In this document: positions 27,698-37,141 of the stretch, one piece after another
Layout: each line of letters opens with the position of its first letter
Numbering within the stretch: the first letter of the stretch is position 1
Program-made: the position numbers and the translations under genes
Source: Bradyrhizobium sp. CCGUVB4N
GTDB taxonomy: Bacteria; Pseudomonadota; Alphaproteobacteria; Rhizobiales; Xanthobacteraceae
Assembly: GCF_024199945.1 (NCBI RefSeq)
Contig: NZ_JANADP010000001.1
Coordinates: 2,232,001-2,296,000 of the forward strand
Direction of reading: 5' to 3'
Length of the DNA stretch: 64,000 nucleotides
Notes under the pieces: generated by a model
Seen by the model: only the letters and a program-made list of their open reading frames with translations
Told to the model about the DNA's origin: nothing
The model's database searches: none

Positions 27698-27762
27698 GGC
27701 AGGCTCCGCGTTGACATCCCGGCGATGCTGATCCTAGCACGGCCTTGGCAAATACGGACGCG

Positions 27763-28401
27763 CTATCGCTTCGGTTTCAACGCCGTCTTCGCGCGCTTGG
27801 TGGCGCGCGCCTTGGCTTTTGCGACGGGCTGCACGCGAAGACCGTCGACGAACACGTCGAGCGTCCGCAGCACCGAGGATTGCCAGCCGGGCTGGTCGTG
27901 CATGTAGCACATGCCGATCAGGGCCCTGAACAGGTCTTCCGGACTGATATCGGCGCGCATCTGGCCAGCCGCGACGGCGCGATCGAGCAGCGAGCCGACC
28001 GCCCTGGTCAGACGGTCCATCGAGAACGCCGCGAGTTCAGACGAGCTCTGGAACGTCAGCGCCAGCGCGGCCGACATTCCCTTTTTCGTGGCGACGAATT
28101 CGACGGTAGAGCCGAGCCAGCGCCTGAGCGCATCGACCGGGTCCTTGGCGTTCTTCAACTGCTCGGCAAGCTCGCTGAGCTGTTCGACCTCGCGCCGGTA
28201 CACCGCTTCGAACAGATCCTCGCGCGTCGGGAAATGCCGATACAGCGTGCCGATGCCGACGCCCGCGCGTTTGGCCACGGCCTCCAGGCTTGCCTCGGGG
28301 CCGCCGGCGTTGAACACGAGCTTGGCCGCTTCGAGCACGCGCTCGCGATTGCGCACGGCGTCGGCGCGGGGCTTGCGGGTCTGGTCGGTGTGGTCGTCCA
28401 T
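27763..28401 (-). CDS. TetR-family transcriptional repressor
   Basis: A 212-residue regulator. The N-terminal helix-turn-helix is clear: RERVLEAAKLVFNAGGPEAS, LEAVAKRAGVGIGTLYRHFP, TREDLFEAVYRREV. The C-terminal ligand domain (residues about 75-190) is helical and ends in a Lys/Ala-rich tail (AKARATKRAKTALKPKR). The ATG at 28401 was chosen over one six codons earlier. It diverges from the molybdenum oxidoreductase operon across 242 bases, so it probably represses it; the ligand may be an aldehyde. Confidence 0.9.
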   Translation of the reverse strand: MDDHTDQTRKPRADAVRNRERVLEAAKLVFNAGGPEASLEAVAKRAGVGIGTLYRHFPTREDLFEAVYRREVEQLSELAEQLKNAKDPVDALRRWLGSTVEFVATKKGMSAALALTFQSSSELAAFSMDRLTRAVGSLLDRAVAAGQMRADISPEDLFRALIGMCYMHDQPGWQSSVLRTLDVFVDGLRVQPVAKAKARATKRAKTALKPKR

Positions 28402-28643
28402 GCCGGCAATGTAGATCACGAATTGGTTAGATTGAACCCTTGCAGGGCTGCATCGCGTTGTCTGCCCACGGGCTTTTGACGAATTCCAAATATTTTCCGA
28501 CGGCCCTTGTTAAGCGGAGGGTGCCTCCGTATCTTCGCTGGGTGCCGGTGCGGACTTCGGGTCCGGGCGGCGCGATATCGACGGCGGCCACGGCGGTGGC
28601 GCGCCGAGCGATGAGCCATGTCCATATCTGATCGGAGCCTTAT

Positions 28644-29141
28644 ATGAACCACTCCATCAGCCTCACCGTGAACGGCACGCGGCGCGATTTCGTCCTCGAC
28701 GATCCGCGCGTTACGCTGCTCGATCTCCTGCGTGAGCGCCTCCATTTGACCGGAACCAAGAAGGGATGCGATCGCGGCCAGTGCGGTGCCTGCACCATTC
28801 TCGTCGACGGCAAGCGCATCAATTCCTGCCTCGCACTCGCCATCAGCCATGACGGCGCCGACATCCTCACCATCGAGGGCGTCGCGCGTGGCGACCAGCT
28901 TCATCCGGTCCAGGCCGCGTTCATCGCCCATGACGGATTCCAGTGCGGCTTCTGCACGCCCGGCCAGATCATGAGCGCAATCGGCCTGATGCAGGAAGCC
29001 CAGGCCGGCAACGATCCCGAACGCATCCGCGAATGCATGAGCGGCAATCTCTGCCGCTGCGGTGCTTACGCCGGCATCGTTGATGCCGTGCTCGAGGCGC
29101 AGGCCGGTGCCGACGAATCCAGCCAGAGGCGCTCAGCATGA
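28644..29141 (+). CDS. paoA: Molybdenum aldehyde oxidoreductase, 2Fe-2S subunit
   Basis: Small iron-sulfur subunit of a xanthine-dehydrogenase-family enzyme, 165 residues. The plant-type cluster motif is GCDRGQCGACTILVDGKRIN with a later Cys, and the second cluster is in CGFCTPGQIMSA plus CMSGNLCRCGAY. E. coli PaoA has a Tat signal of about 50 residues ahead of this domain, while here the protein starts directly at the ferredoxin domain, so cytoplasmic location is likely. paoB starts four bases before its stop. The ATG at 28644 has weak upstream purines. Confidence 0.9.
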   Translation: MNHSISLTVNGTRRDFVLDDPRVTLLDLLRERLHLTGTKKGCDRGQCGACTILVDGKRINSCLALAISHDGADILTIEGVARGDQLHPVQAAFIAHDGFQCGFCTPGQIMSAIGLMQEAQAGNDPERIRECMSGNLCRCGAYAGIVDAVLEAQAGADESSQRRSA

Positions 29142-30190
29142 AACAGTTCGATTACATCAGGCCCGCCACGGTCGCAGAGGCCGTCGCCGCCGCAGCCCAG
29201 CCGGGCGCGACCTATCTCGCTGCCGGCACCAATCTGCTCGACCTGATGAAGGGCAACGTCAGCCGACCCGATCGTTTGGTCGACGTCACGCATCTCGACG
29301 GTCTCGATCAAATCGAGACTCTCGCCGACGGGTCGTTGCGGATCGGCGCGCTCGTCAGCAATGCCGATCTCGCGCATGATGCGGAGTTCGCAAAATCCTA
29401 TCCGGCCGTCGCGGAAGCGCTTCTCTCTGGCGCCTCCGCGCAACTGCGCAACGCCGCGACCGTGGGCGGCAATCTGCTGCAGCGGACCCGTTGCGCCTAT
29501 TTCTACGACACCGCCAGCCGCTGCAACAGGCGCGAGGCCGGCAGCGGCTGCGACGCCCGCGACGGCGAGAACCGGACGCACGCCGTGCTCGGCTGGAGCG
29601 AGAGCTGCATCGCCACGCATCCGTCCGACTTCTGCGTACCGCTTGTGGCGCTCGGCGCCATCGTCGAGATCGAGGGCAGAAACGGCCGTCGCGAGATCGC
29701 ACTCGACGAATTGCATCGCCTGCCCGGCGATACGCCTGAGCGCGAGTCCGTGCTCGAGCCCGGCGATCTCATCGTTGCGGTGCGCCTGCCGCCCGCAGCG
29801 CGTGGTTTCGCCGCGCATGCGCGTTATCTCAAGGTGCGCGAGCGCACCTCCTACGCATTCGCCATCGTCTCGGCTGCGGCGGCGCTGCGGATCGAGAACG
29901 GCAAGATCGCGGAAGCGCGACTTGCGCTCGGCGGCGTCGCCGCAAAGCCCTGGCGTGCCCGCGCCGCGGAAGACGTCCTCAAGGGCGTCGCGCCAACGGC
30001 GGATGCCTTCCAGGAAGCCGCCTGGCGCGCGCTCGCCGACGCAAAGCCGTCCGGCGACAACGGCTACAAGATCGAGCTGGCGCGCCGCATCGTCGTGCGC
30101 GCGCTGACCCTCGCCGCTGCCGGTACGCCTGCGCGCATCCCCGCGCTGCCGGCATCCCCCTTTGCTTCGTCTGGAGCCATTCATGCCTGA
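29138..30190 (+). CDS. paoB: Molybdenum aldehyde oxidoreductase, FAD subunit
   Basis: FAD-binding subunit, 350 residues, of the CoxM/PaoB type. FAD motifs are AAGTNLLDLMKGNV and the TVGGNLLQRTRC region. An insertion after this, CAYFYDTASRCNRREAGSGC, carries the cysteines that in PaoB hold an extra [4Fe-4S] cluster. The remaining CO-dehydrogenase flavoprotein C-terminal domain (residues about 230-330) is intact. The start overlaps paoA by four bases, and the paoC start overlaps its end by eight, so the three are tightly coupled. Confidence 0.92.
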   Translation: MKQFDYIRPATVAEAVAAAAQPGATYLAAGTNLLDLMKGNVSRPDRLVDVTHLDGLDQIETLADGSLRIGALVSNADLAHDAEFAKSYPAVAEALLSGASAQLRNAATVGGNLLQRTRCAYFYDTASRCNRREAGSGCDARDGENRTHAVLGWSESCIATHPSDFCVPLVALGAIVEIEGRNGRREIALDELHRLPGDTPERESVLEPGDLIVAVRLPPAARGFAAHARYLKVRERTSYAFAIVSAAAALRIENGKIAEARLALGGVAAKPWRARAAEDVLKGVAPTADAFQEAAWRALADAKPSGDNGYKIELARRIVVRALTLAAAGTPARIPALPASPFASSGAIHA

Positions 30191-32444
30191 GCTCAATCTC
30201 ACCAGCGCTCCCGCCCATCTCCGTCACGGCTCGAGCATCGGCCAACCCCTGACCCGCCGCGACGGCGTGCTCAAGGTCAAGGGACAGGCGACTTACGCGG
30301 CCGACAATCATCCGCCCGGCATGCTGTTTGCGGTGATGGCCGTGTCCAGCATCGCGCATGGCCGCGTGACCTCGCTCGATGTCGCGGCCGCCAAGCGTCA
30401 TCCCGGCGTCGTCGACGTCATGACGGCGGACCACAAGCCGCAGCTCGCGATCGATCCGGAGATCAAGACCAATCCGTTCGTGTTCCGGATGGAGGTGCTG
30501 CAGAGCAACGAGGTTCGTTACGCCAACCAGCCCATCGCCGTCGTGATCGCCGAGACGCTCGAGGCGGCGACCGAGGGCGCGGTGCTGCTGGCGCCGCGTT
30601 ATGAAGCGCTGCCCGCGCTCGTCGGGCTTGATGCTGGTGAAAGCTACGTGCCGCCCGTCGTTGGTGTCGGCAACCCAACCGAAAATCACCATGGCGATGT
30701 CGCGGCAGGGCTTGCATCAGCGGACAAGCAGATCGACTCGATTTATGAGACGCCCGCGCAATATCACAACGCGATGGAGCCGCACGCGATCGTGGCTCAC
30801 TGGAACGGCGACAGTCTTCAGATCGACATGCCGACCCAGGGATTGATGTTGTCCCTGGCGCGTGTTGCCGAGCTATTCGGCATTCCCCATGACAAGATCC
30901 ACATCCGCAGCCCGTTCCTCGGCGGCGGCTTCGGCTCGAAGGGGCTGATGGCGGGGCCTCCGGTCCTCGGCATCATGGCGGCAAAGCTGGTCGGCAAGCC
31001 GGTCAAGCTCGTGCTGCGCCGCGAGCAGATGTATGGCCCGGTCGGCCATCGCGCGCCGACGCGTCAGCGCCTGCGCATCGGTGCCGACGCTGAGGGGCGC
31101 CTGACCGCGCTCGATCACCACGCCCGCACCGTGTCGAGCACGTTCGACGATTTCTACGAACCGGCGGCTGACGCCTCGCATACGCTCTATGCGGCGCCTG
31201 CGATCCGCACCTCGCATGACGCCGTGCGCGTCAACACCGGCACGCCATTGTTCATGCGTGCCCCGGGCGAAGCAACGGGATCGATTGCACTGGAAAGCGC
31301 GATCGACGAGATGGCCTGGGCTTGCGGTATGGATCCGCTGGCCTTCCGCCTGAAGAACTATGCCGAGGTCGAGCCGATCACCGGCAAACCGTTTTCCTCG
31401 AAAGCGCTGCGTGCCTGTTACGATCAGGGCGCGGCGCGTTTCGGCTGGGCGAAGCGCGCGCTCCAGCCGCGACAGATGCGCGATGATGCCGGACTTCTGG
31501 TCGGCTGGGGGATGGGCACCGCGACGTTCCCCGCGCTGATGTTCCAGGCCGAAGCGCGCGCGGCGATCCGCCGTGACGGCACGGGGGCGATGGAGATCGG
31601 AGCGCACGATATGGGGCAGGGCGCCTGGACGGCACTTGCCCAGATCGCGGCCGACGCCGTCGGGCTCGATATCGATCGCGTCACGTTCAAGGCTGGCACG
31701 TCCGACCTGCCGGACGCCGGCATCGCCGGCGGCTCGGCGCACACGGCGACCGCGGGCGCTGCGATCCACAGCGCGGGCGCGGCCGTCATCGCCAAGCTCG
31801 CCGACCTCGCCACCAATGACGAGCGCTCGCCGTTGTTCGGCGCCGGCAATGCCGGCGTCATCGCGCGCGATGGCCGGTTGATCCGGCGCGACGACGAGAG
31901 CCGCGGCGAGGGCTACACCGAGATCCTCGCGCGGGCAGGCGTCGCCGAAATCGAGGCCCGCGGCACCGGTGCGCCGAATCCGGCAGCGATGGAAGAGTAT
32001 GCGATGCATGCCCATGGTGCGGTGTTTGCCGAGGTGAAGGTCGACCCCGAGCTCGGCCAGATCCGCGTCACCCGCATGGTCGGCGCCTTCGCCGCGGGAC
32101 GCATCGTCAACCCGCATCTGGTGAAGAGCCAGCTGTTCGGCGGCATGATCTGGGGCATGTCCTTTGCGCTGCACGAAGAGGCCATCACCGACCGCCGCAG
32201 TGGCCGGATCATGAATGCCAATCTCGGCGAGTACCACATTCCGGTGAATGCCGACGTGCCGCCGCTCGACGTGATTACGGTCGAGGAGCACGATCCGCAC
32301 GTCAACGCGCTCGGCATCAAGGGCGTCGGCGAGATCGGCATCACCGGCAGCGCCGGCGCGGTCGCCAATGCCGTCTGGCACGCGACCGGCGTGCGGGTGC
32401 GCCGCTTTCCGATCAGGATCGAGGAACTGCTGGTGCAGGGCTGA
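30183..32444 (+). CDS. paoC: Molybdenum aldehyde oxidoreductase, molybdopterin subunit
   Basis: Large catalytic subunit, 753 residues, of the PaoC/YagR group. It binds the molybdenum cofactor: FLGGGFGSKGLMAGPP, APGEATGSIALESAIDEMAW and GAHDMGQGAWTALAQIAADA are the family cofactor regions, and the catalytic Glu is in IKGVGEIGITGSAGAVANAV near the C-terminus. GGAG is nine bases before the ATG at 30183. The enzyme is expected to oxidise aliphatic or aromatic aldehydes to acids. No XdhC/MocA-type maturation gene is seen in the 12 kb that follow. Confidence 0.93.
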   Translation: MPELNLTSAPAHLRHGSSIGQPLTRRDGVLKVKGQATYAADNHPPGMLFAVMAVSSIAHGRVTSLDVAAAKRHPGVVDVMTADHKPQLAIDPEIKTNPFVFRMEVLQSNEVRYANQPIAVVIAETLEAATEGAVLLAPRYEALPALVGLDAGESYVPPVVGVGNPTENHHGDVAAGLASADKQIDSIYETPAQYHNAMEPHAIVAHWNGDSLQIDMPTQGLMLSLARVAELFGIPHDKIHIRSPFLGGGFGSKGLMAGPPVLGIMAAKLVGKPVKLVLRREQMYGPVGHRAPTRQRLRIGADAEGRLTALDHHARTVSSTFDDFYEPAADASHTLYAAPAIRTSHDAVRVNTGTPLFMRAPGEATGSIALESAIDEMAWACGMDPLAFRLKNYAEVEPITGKPFSSKALRACYDQGAARFGWAKRALQPRQMRDDAGLLVGWGMGTATFPALMFQAEARAAIRRDGTGAMEIGAHDMGQGAWTALAQIAADAVGLDIDRVTFKAGTSDLPDAGIAGGSAHTATAGAAIHSAGAAVIAKLADLATNDERSPLFGAGNAGVIARDGRLIRRDDESRGEGYTEILARAGVAEIEARGTGAPNPAAMEEYAMHAHGAVFAEVKVDPELGQIRVTRMVGAFAAGRIVNPHLVKSQLFGGMIWGMSFALHEEAITDRRSGRIMNANLGEYHIPVNADVPPLDVITVEEHDPHVNALGIKGVGEIGITGSAGAVANAVWHATGVRVRRFPIRIEELLVQG

Positions 32445-32451
32445 AGCAAGC

Positions 32452-32483
32452 AAAAGGCGGGACGAGATCATCTCGTTCCGCCG
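32452..32483 (-). terminator. Hairpin terminator shared by paoC and a small gene
   Basis: The stem GGCGG-ACGAGAT / ATCTCGT-CCGCC with one mismatch lies between convergent ends. Read leftward it is followed by TTTTG, so it is best suited to the small minus-strand gene. It may also end the paoABC transcript. Confidence 0.75.
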
Positions 32484-32490
32484 CGTATCG

Positions 32491-32643
32491 CTAATGCAGC
32501 TTCTTGCGGAGTGCCCTAAGCGCTTCGCGCTGCGTCTCGATGTAGTCGGCAATGGCCCTGCGCAGCTCCTCCGAGTGGAGCTTGTCGGCGTCGCGCTGCA
32601 CTTCGTCGAGCGCGGCCTCTGCATTGGCGAGCGTGATCTTCAT
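32491..32643 (-). CDS. Small conserved-looking helical protein, 50 aa
   Basis: A 50-residue protein beginning MKITLANAEAALDEVQRDA and ending REALRALRKKLH. It is highly charged and helical with ELRRAIADYIETQ in the middle. It has good codon bias for this genome and is followed by a hairpin terminator, which support a real gene. The upstream binding site is weak. No function is known. The promoter would lie in the 146 bases shared with the XRE-cupin gene end. Confidence 0.55.
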   Translation of the reverse strand: MKITLANAEAALDEVQRDADKLHSEELRRAIADYIETQREALRALRKKLH

Positions 32644-32789
32644 CTGCGAGCCTGGTTATGAAGCGGCGCCGGAATGTCTCTCGGCTACGGCTCGCAACAT
32701 ATAGAGGACGGACGCGCGGAAATTGAGATGCATCAAGCTCCGTAAGACACCGGGGCACTCCGTAGGATCCCGGATAACACTGGTGCGCT

Positions 32790-33338
32790 CTAAAACGTCG
32801 GCGGCGTGCAAGCCGAGATCACTTCGCAAGCCTTGCCGCCGACGCAGCGAAAGCGATGCGGACGGCGGCTCTCGAAATAATAGGCATCGCCCGGATTGAG
32901 AATGCGGCGCTCGTCCTCGACGGTGACTTCGAGCTTTCCCGAAATCACGATGCCGCCTTCCTCGCCGTCATGAACGAGATGCACGCGCCCGGTGTCGCTG
33001 CCGGGCTCGTAGCGCTCTTTCAGGATCTGCAGGCTGCGGCCGAACAGATTGTCGCCGATCTGGCGATAAGAGATCGGCTTCTTGCCGACCTCGGTCAGCT
33101 CCTCCGAGCGATAAAAGATCTTGCGCCGCGTCTCTGGCTCCAGGGCGAAGAACTCGGCAAGCCCCATCGGGATCCCGTCGAGGATGCGCTTGAGCGCGCC
33201 CACCGACGGGTTCATCTGGTTGGATTCGATCAGCGAAATCGTCGAATTGGTGACGCCGGCGCGCTTGGCGAGTTCGCGCTGCGACAGCTTCTGGCGCGCC
33301 CGGATGAATCGCAGCCGTCCACCGATGTCGACGCTCAT
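32790..33338 (-). CDS. XRE-cupin transcriptional regulator (PuuR-like)
   Basis: A 182-residue regulator with an N-terminal Cro/C1 helix-turn-helix (RLRFIRARQKLSQRELAKRA, VTNSTISLIESNQMNPSVGA) and a C-terminal cupin sensor (GIVISGKLEVTVEDE, LNPGDAYYFESRRPHRFRC). This architecture is that of PuuR, the repressor of putrescine use. It diverges from the omega-aminotransferase gene by 148 bases and is the obvious local regulator. The ATG at 33338 was preferred to one 66 bases upstream. A second XRE-cupin gene lies at 36.3 kb. Confidence 0.92.
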   Translation of the reverse strand: MSVDIGGRLRFIRARQKLSQRELAKRAGVTNSTISLIESNQMNPSVGALKRILDGIPMGLAEFFALEPETRRKIFYRSEELTEVGKKPISYRQIGDNLFGRSLQILKERYEPGSDTGRVHLVHDGEEGGIVISGKLEVTVEDERRILNPGDAYYFESRRPHRFRCVGGKACEVISACTPPTF

Positions 33339-33486
33339 GCCCAAATCCCTGTTGCAGGTGTTGCGGATCGCGCAAATATGGACCGGCAGGCCTAGTGAAA
33401 TCAATGGCTTGCAGATCGTCAGAAAAGGACTTGTTGCGCTTTGGAAGCCGTGCCTCTGCTATCCCGTCAGCAAAGGAGCGTGGCCC

Positions 33487-34815
33487 GTGACCCTTCATCA
33501 GATTCCGAACACTATCAAGACCGACTCGTTCTGGATGCCGTTCACGGCCAACCGTCAGTTCAAGAAGGCCCCGCGGCTGTTCTCCTCGGCCGAGGGCATG
33601 CACTACACCACCGTCGACGGCCGCAAGGTGATCGATGGCTCCGCCGGCCTCTGGTGCGTCAATGCCGGCCACGGCCGCAAGCAGATCGCCGCCGCCGTCG
33701 AGCGGCAGCTGATGACGCTGGATTTCGCACCGACCTTCCAGATGGGTCATCCGCTGGCATTCGATTTCGCCGAGCGCCTTGCCGAGATCGCGCCCAAGGG
33801 CCTCGATCGCATCTTCTTCACCAACTCCGGCTCTGAATCGGTCGACACCGCGCTGAAGATCGCGCTCGCCTATCATCGCGCCAACGGCCAGTCGAGCCGC
33901 ACCCGCCTGATCGGCCGCGAGCGCGGTTATCATGGCGTCGGCTTCGGCGGCACCTCGGTCGGCGGCATGGTCGCCAACCGTCGCGCCTTCGCCACGCTGC
34001 TGCCGGGCGTCGATCACATCCGCCATACCCACGATCTCTCCCGCAACGCCTTCGCCAAGGACCAGCCCGAACACGGCGCCGAGCTCGCCGACGATCTCGA
34101 GCGTCTGGTGGCCTTGCATGGTGCCGAGACCATCGCCGCCGTCATCGTCGAGCCGGTGCCGGGCTCGACCGCGGTGCTGCCGCCGCCGAAGGGCTATCTG
34201 CAGCGCCTGCGCGGGATCTGCGACAAGCACGGCATCCTCCTGATCTTCGACGAGGTCATCACCGGTTTCGGCCGTCTCGGCACGCCGTTCGCCGCCAATT
34301 TCTTCGGCGTCACGCCGGACCTGATGACGACGGCCAAGGGCATCACCAACGGCACCATTCCCTGCGGCGCCGTGTTTGCGAGCCGCAAGGTTCATGATGG
34401 CATGATGGTCGGGCCGGAGAATGCGATGGAGCTGTTCCACGGCTACACTTATTCCGCGCATCCGACCGCCTGCGCCGCGGGTATCGCGACGCTCGACATC
34501 TACAAGGATGAGGGGCTGCTCACGCGCGGTGCGACGATGGCCGAATACTGGCGCGATGCGCTGCACTCGCTCAAGGGTCTGCCCAACGTCGTCGACATCC
34601 GCAATTGCGGCCTGATGGGCGCGGTCGAGCTCGCGCCGCGTGACGGCGTCGTCGGCGCGCGCGGCTACGACGTCATGGTCGACTGCTTCAACACCGGCCT
34701 CTATCTGCGCATGAGCGGCGACAGCTTTGCGATGTCGCCTCCGCTCATTGTCGAGAAGAGCCACATCGACCAGATGGTCTCGATCCTCGGTGACGCCATC
34801 AAGAAGGTGGCCTGA
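33487..34815 (+). CDS. Omega-amino acid/pyruvate aminotransferase (class III)
   Basis: A 442-residue PLP enzyme resembling beta-alanine/omega-amino acid:pyruvate transaminases. The start FWMPFTANRQFKKAPRLFSS is characteristic of this clade. FTNSGSESVDTALKIAL and ERGYHGVGFGGTSVGGM bind the cofactor phosphate and pyridine region, LIFDEVITGFGRLG supplies the Asp and TTAKGITNGTIP the Schiff-base Lys. GTG at 33487 has AAGGAG seven to eight bases upstream. It probably deaminates beta-alanine, gamma-aminobutyrate or a polyamine-derived amine. Not cotranscribed with the XRE-cupin gene, which diverges. Confidence 0.92.
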   Translation: MTLHQIPNTIKTDSFWMPFTANRQFKKAPRLFSSAEGMHYTTVDGRKVIDGSAGLWCVNAGHGRKQIAAAVERQLMTLDFAPTFQMGHPLAFDFAERLAEIAPKGLDRIFFTNSGSESVDTALKIALAYHRANGQSSRTRLIGRERGYHGVGFGGTSVGGMVANRRAFATLLPGVDHIRHTHDLSRNAFAKDQPEHGAELADDLERLVALHGAETIAAVIVEPVPGSTAVLPPPKGYLQRLRGICDKHGILLIFDEVITGFGRLGTPFAANFFGVTPDLMTTAKGITNGTIPCGAVFASRKVHDGMMVGPENAMELFHGYTYSAHPTACAAGIATLDIYKDEGLLTRGATMAEYWRDALHSLKGLPNVVDIRNCGLMGAVELAPRDGVVGARGYDVMVDCFNTGLYLRMSGDSFAMSPPLIVEKSHIDQMVSILGDAIKKVA

Positions 34816-34885
34816 TAATTGCTCTCGCCGTTGCAGGGTTCTATCTTGCAGCGGCGCGCGTGATGCCGCGGGAGTTTGACCAAGC

Positions 34886-36151
34886 GTGAAAGTTCTGATC
34901 CTCGGCAGCGGTGTCATCGGTGTCACCTCTGCCTACTACCTCGCCCGTGCCGGCCACGAAGTGACGGTCGTCGATCGTCAGCCCGAACCGGCGCTGGAGA
35001 CCTCCTTTGCCAATGCCGGCGAAGTGTCGCCCGGCTACTCCTCGCCATGGGCCGGCCCCGGCGTGCCGGTGAAGGCGGTCAAATGGCTGCTGATGAAACA
35101 CGGCCCGCTGGTGATCCGGCCGAAGCTCGACCCCGTGATGTGGGTCTGGCTGCTCAAGATGCTGCGCAACTGCACCAGCGCGCGCTATGCGGTCAACAAG
35201 AGCCGGATGATTCCGATCGCGGAATACAGCCGCGACTGCCTGCGCGATCTGCGCCGCGATATCGGCATTCAATATGACGAGCGCTCGCAGGGCACGCTGC
35301 AGCTGTTCCGCTACCAGGCGCAGCTCGACGGCACCGGCGAAGACGTCGCGGTGCTCAAGCAGTACGGCGTGCCTTATGAGACGCTGAGCCGCGAGGGCTG
35401 CATCGCGGTCGAGCCGGCGCTTGCGGGCGTGAAGGAAAAATTCGTCGGCGGGCTTCGGTTGCCGCAGGACGAGACCGGCGACTGCCACCTGTTCACGCAG
35501 GCGCTTGCCAAGCATGCCCAGGCGCTGGGCGTGCGCTTCATGTTCAATACCGGCATCGATCGTATCGTCACCGATGGCACGCGCATCAGTGGCGTCGCGA
35601 CCAGCGCGGGTCTGTTGCAGGCGGACGCTTACGTCCTCGCGCTCGGAAGCTATTCGTCCCGGATGGCGGCGCCGCTCGGCATCTCGCTGCCGGTCTACCC
35701 GGTGAAGGGATATTCGATCACGGTGCCGATCAAGGAGGCATCCGGCGCGCCGGAATCGACCGTGATGGACGAGAGCTACAAGGTCGCGATCACGCGCCTC
35801 GGCAATCGCATCCGCGTCGGCGGCACCGCCGAGATCTCGGGCTTCTCGACCAAGCTCTACGAAGCCCGCCGTGCCACGCTCGATCACTCCCTGACCGATC
35901 TGTTCCCGCGCGGCGGCGATCTCTCCAAGGCGACGTTCTGGAGCGGCCTGCGCCCGATGACACCGGACGGCCCACCTGTGATCGGCCCGACGCAATACGC
36001 CAACCTCCACCTCAACACCGGCCACGGCACGCTCGGCTGGACCATGTCCTGCGGTTCGGGGCGCGTGCTCGCGGATATGCTGTCGGGCAAGAAGCCGGAT
36101 GTGGATGTGAGTGCGCTGACGGTGGATCGGTACGCGCACAGGTTTGGCTAG
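34886..36151 (+). CDS. dadA: D-amino acid dehydrogenase DadA
   Basis: Membrane-associated FAD dehydrogenase that oxidises D-amino acids to keto acids, feeding the respiratory chain. The 421-residue sequence begins [20 protein letters not shown], then [20 protein letters not shown], a DadA signature. Later motifs include [41 protein letters not shown] and the closing [20 protein letters not shown]. The start is GTG. The gene is 70 bases past the aminotransferase. An alanine racemase, often next to dadA, is absent. Confidence 0.94.
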   Translation: MKVLILGSGVIGVTSAYYLARAGHEVTVVDRQPEPALETSFANAGEVSPGYSSPWAGPGVPVKAVKWLLMKHGPLVIRPKLDPVMWVWLLKMLRNCTSARYAVNKSRMIPIAEYSRDCLRDLRRDIGIQYDERSQGTLQLFRYQAQLDGTGEDVAVLKQYGVPYETLSREGCIAVEPALAGVKEKFVGGLRLPQDETGDCHLFTQALAKHAQALGVRFMFNTGIDRIVTDGTRISGVATSAGLLQADAYVLALGSYSSRMAAPLGISLPVYPVKGYSITVPIKEASGAPESTVMDESYKVAITRLGNRIRVGGTAEISGFSTKLYEARRATLDHSLTDLFPRGGDLSKATFWSGLRPMTPDGPPVIGPTQYANLHLNTGHGTLGWTMSCGSGRVLADMLSGKKPDVDVSALTVDRYAHRFG

Positions 36152-36185
36152 GCGTCCTCCTGCGAATCTATCCATCACCGCCACC

Positions 36186-36293
36186 GTGAGGTGGCCGCTC
36201 CTTCAGCGGCCCTCGAAGGGCGACGGCCCAGCTCTATCGGGGCCGTGCATCCTTCGAGGCTCGCTTTGCTCGCACCTCAGGATGACGGGGTTT
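36186..36293. repeat. Palindromic intergenic repeat
   Basis: Left arm carries TGAGGTG, CCTCGAAGG and ACGGCCC; right arm carries GGGCCGT, CCTTCGAGG and CACCTCA in mirrored order. This mosaic is a dispersed Bradyrhizobium-type element. It separates convergent dadA and an XRE-cupin gene and may assist termination. Confidence 0.75.
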
Positions 36294-36320
36294 GGGGGGC
36301 GCTCGCTGCGTGAAAGGAAG

Positions 36321-36962
36321 CTACCCAGCCCCCGTCACGCAATTCACCCACAGCACCACGGCCTTCGCATCCTGCGCCGGATTGGAAAACCGGTGCGGCC
36401 TGCGGCTCGCGAACCGAAAGCTGTCGCCGGTCTTCAGCGACCAGGTCTCGCTGTCCACCGTCAGCATCATCTCGCCTTCGAGCACGAGGCCGGCCTCTTC
36501 GCCGTCATGGGTGTAGAGCTCGTCGCCGGTCGAGCCGCCGGGCTCCAGATGCACCAGAAACAGGTTCAGCTTGTTGTCGGCATTCGCGGGGCTCAGCAAT
36601 TGTTTGGACACGCCGGTGCGCCACAGTTTCAGCTCGGGCCGCTGCGATCCGCGCGTAACGACCTGATCGGACGCGCCGTCGGCGCTCGGGCTGGCGCCGA
36701 ACAGTGCGGCGATGCCGACGCCGAGCACGTCGGCGAGCGTAGCAAGCACGCGTAGTGATGGCGACGAAAGGCCGCGTTCGATCTGGCTGAGGAAGCCGAT
36801 CGACAGGTCCGTGCGCGCCGCGACCGTTTCGAGCGAGAATTGCCTGACGCGTCGGAGATCCCTGATGCGACGGCCGACCGCGACGTCCATTGCCGGCTCC
36901 GCCGGCTTCGCGGTAGCCTTCTTGACCTTCCTGGCCGGCTTTGCGGCGGCCGGTTTGCGCAT
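36321..36962 (-). CDS. XRE-cupin transcriptional regulator (second copy)
   Basis: A 213-residue regulator with a Lys/Ala-rich N-terminal extension (about 25 residues), a helix-turn-helix (IRDLRRVRQFSLETVAARTD, LSIGFLSQIERGLSSPSLRV) and a C-terminal cupin (EAGLVLEGEMMLTVDSETWS, FASRRPHRFSNP). It is a second PuuR/SutR-like protein, diverging from the amino-acid ABC operon at 37.1 kb, so it likely controls that operon. GTG 36980 is an alternative start six codons upstream. Distinct from the 32.8-kb regulator despite equal domain order. Confidence 0.9.
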   Translation of the reverse strand: MRKPAAAKPARKVKKATAKPAEPAMDVAVGRRIRDLRRVRQFSLETVAARTDLSIGFLSQIERGLSSPSLRVLATLADVLGVGIAALFGASPSADGASDQVVTRGSQRPELKLWRTGVSKQLLSPANADNKLNLFLVHLEPGGSTGDELYTHDGEEAGLVLEGEMMLTVDSETWSLKTGDSFRFASRRPHRFSNPAQDAKAVVLWVNCVTGAG

Positions 36963-37141
36963 TCTTTTGCCACCGCTCACGTCAAACCGCTTCCTTCATG
37001 TGCATGAAAACCGCTTGCGTCGTCCGCGAAAGTGTGACCAAATTTTCATATTGGTGAAAATAGGCCGAAACGGCTCGGTCCGCAACGTCTGCGATCACGA
37101 CGTGCGAGCGCCGCCACCGGCCGGACCCAAAGGGGGATGCG

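Noticed and set aside
29066..30202. A 378-codon minus-strand frame opposite paoB
   Set aside because: Shadow frame; paoB carries all the family motifs.
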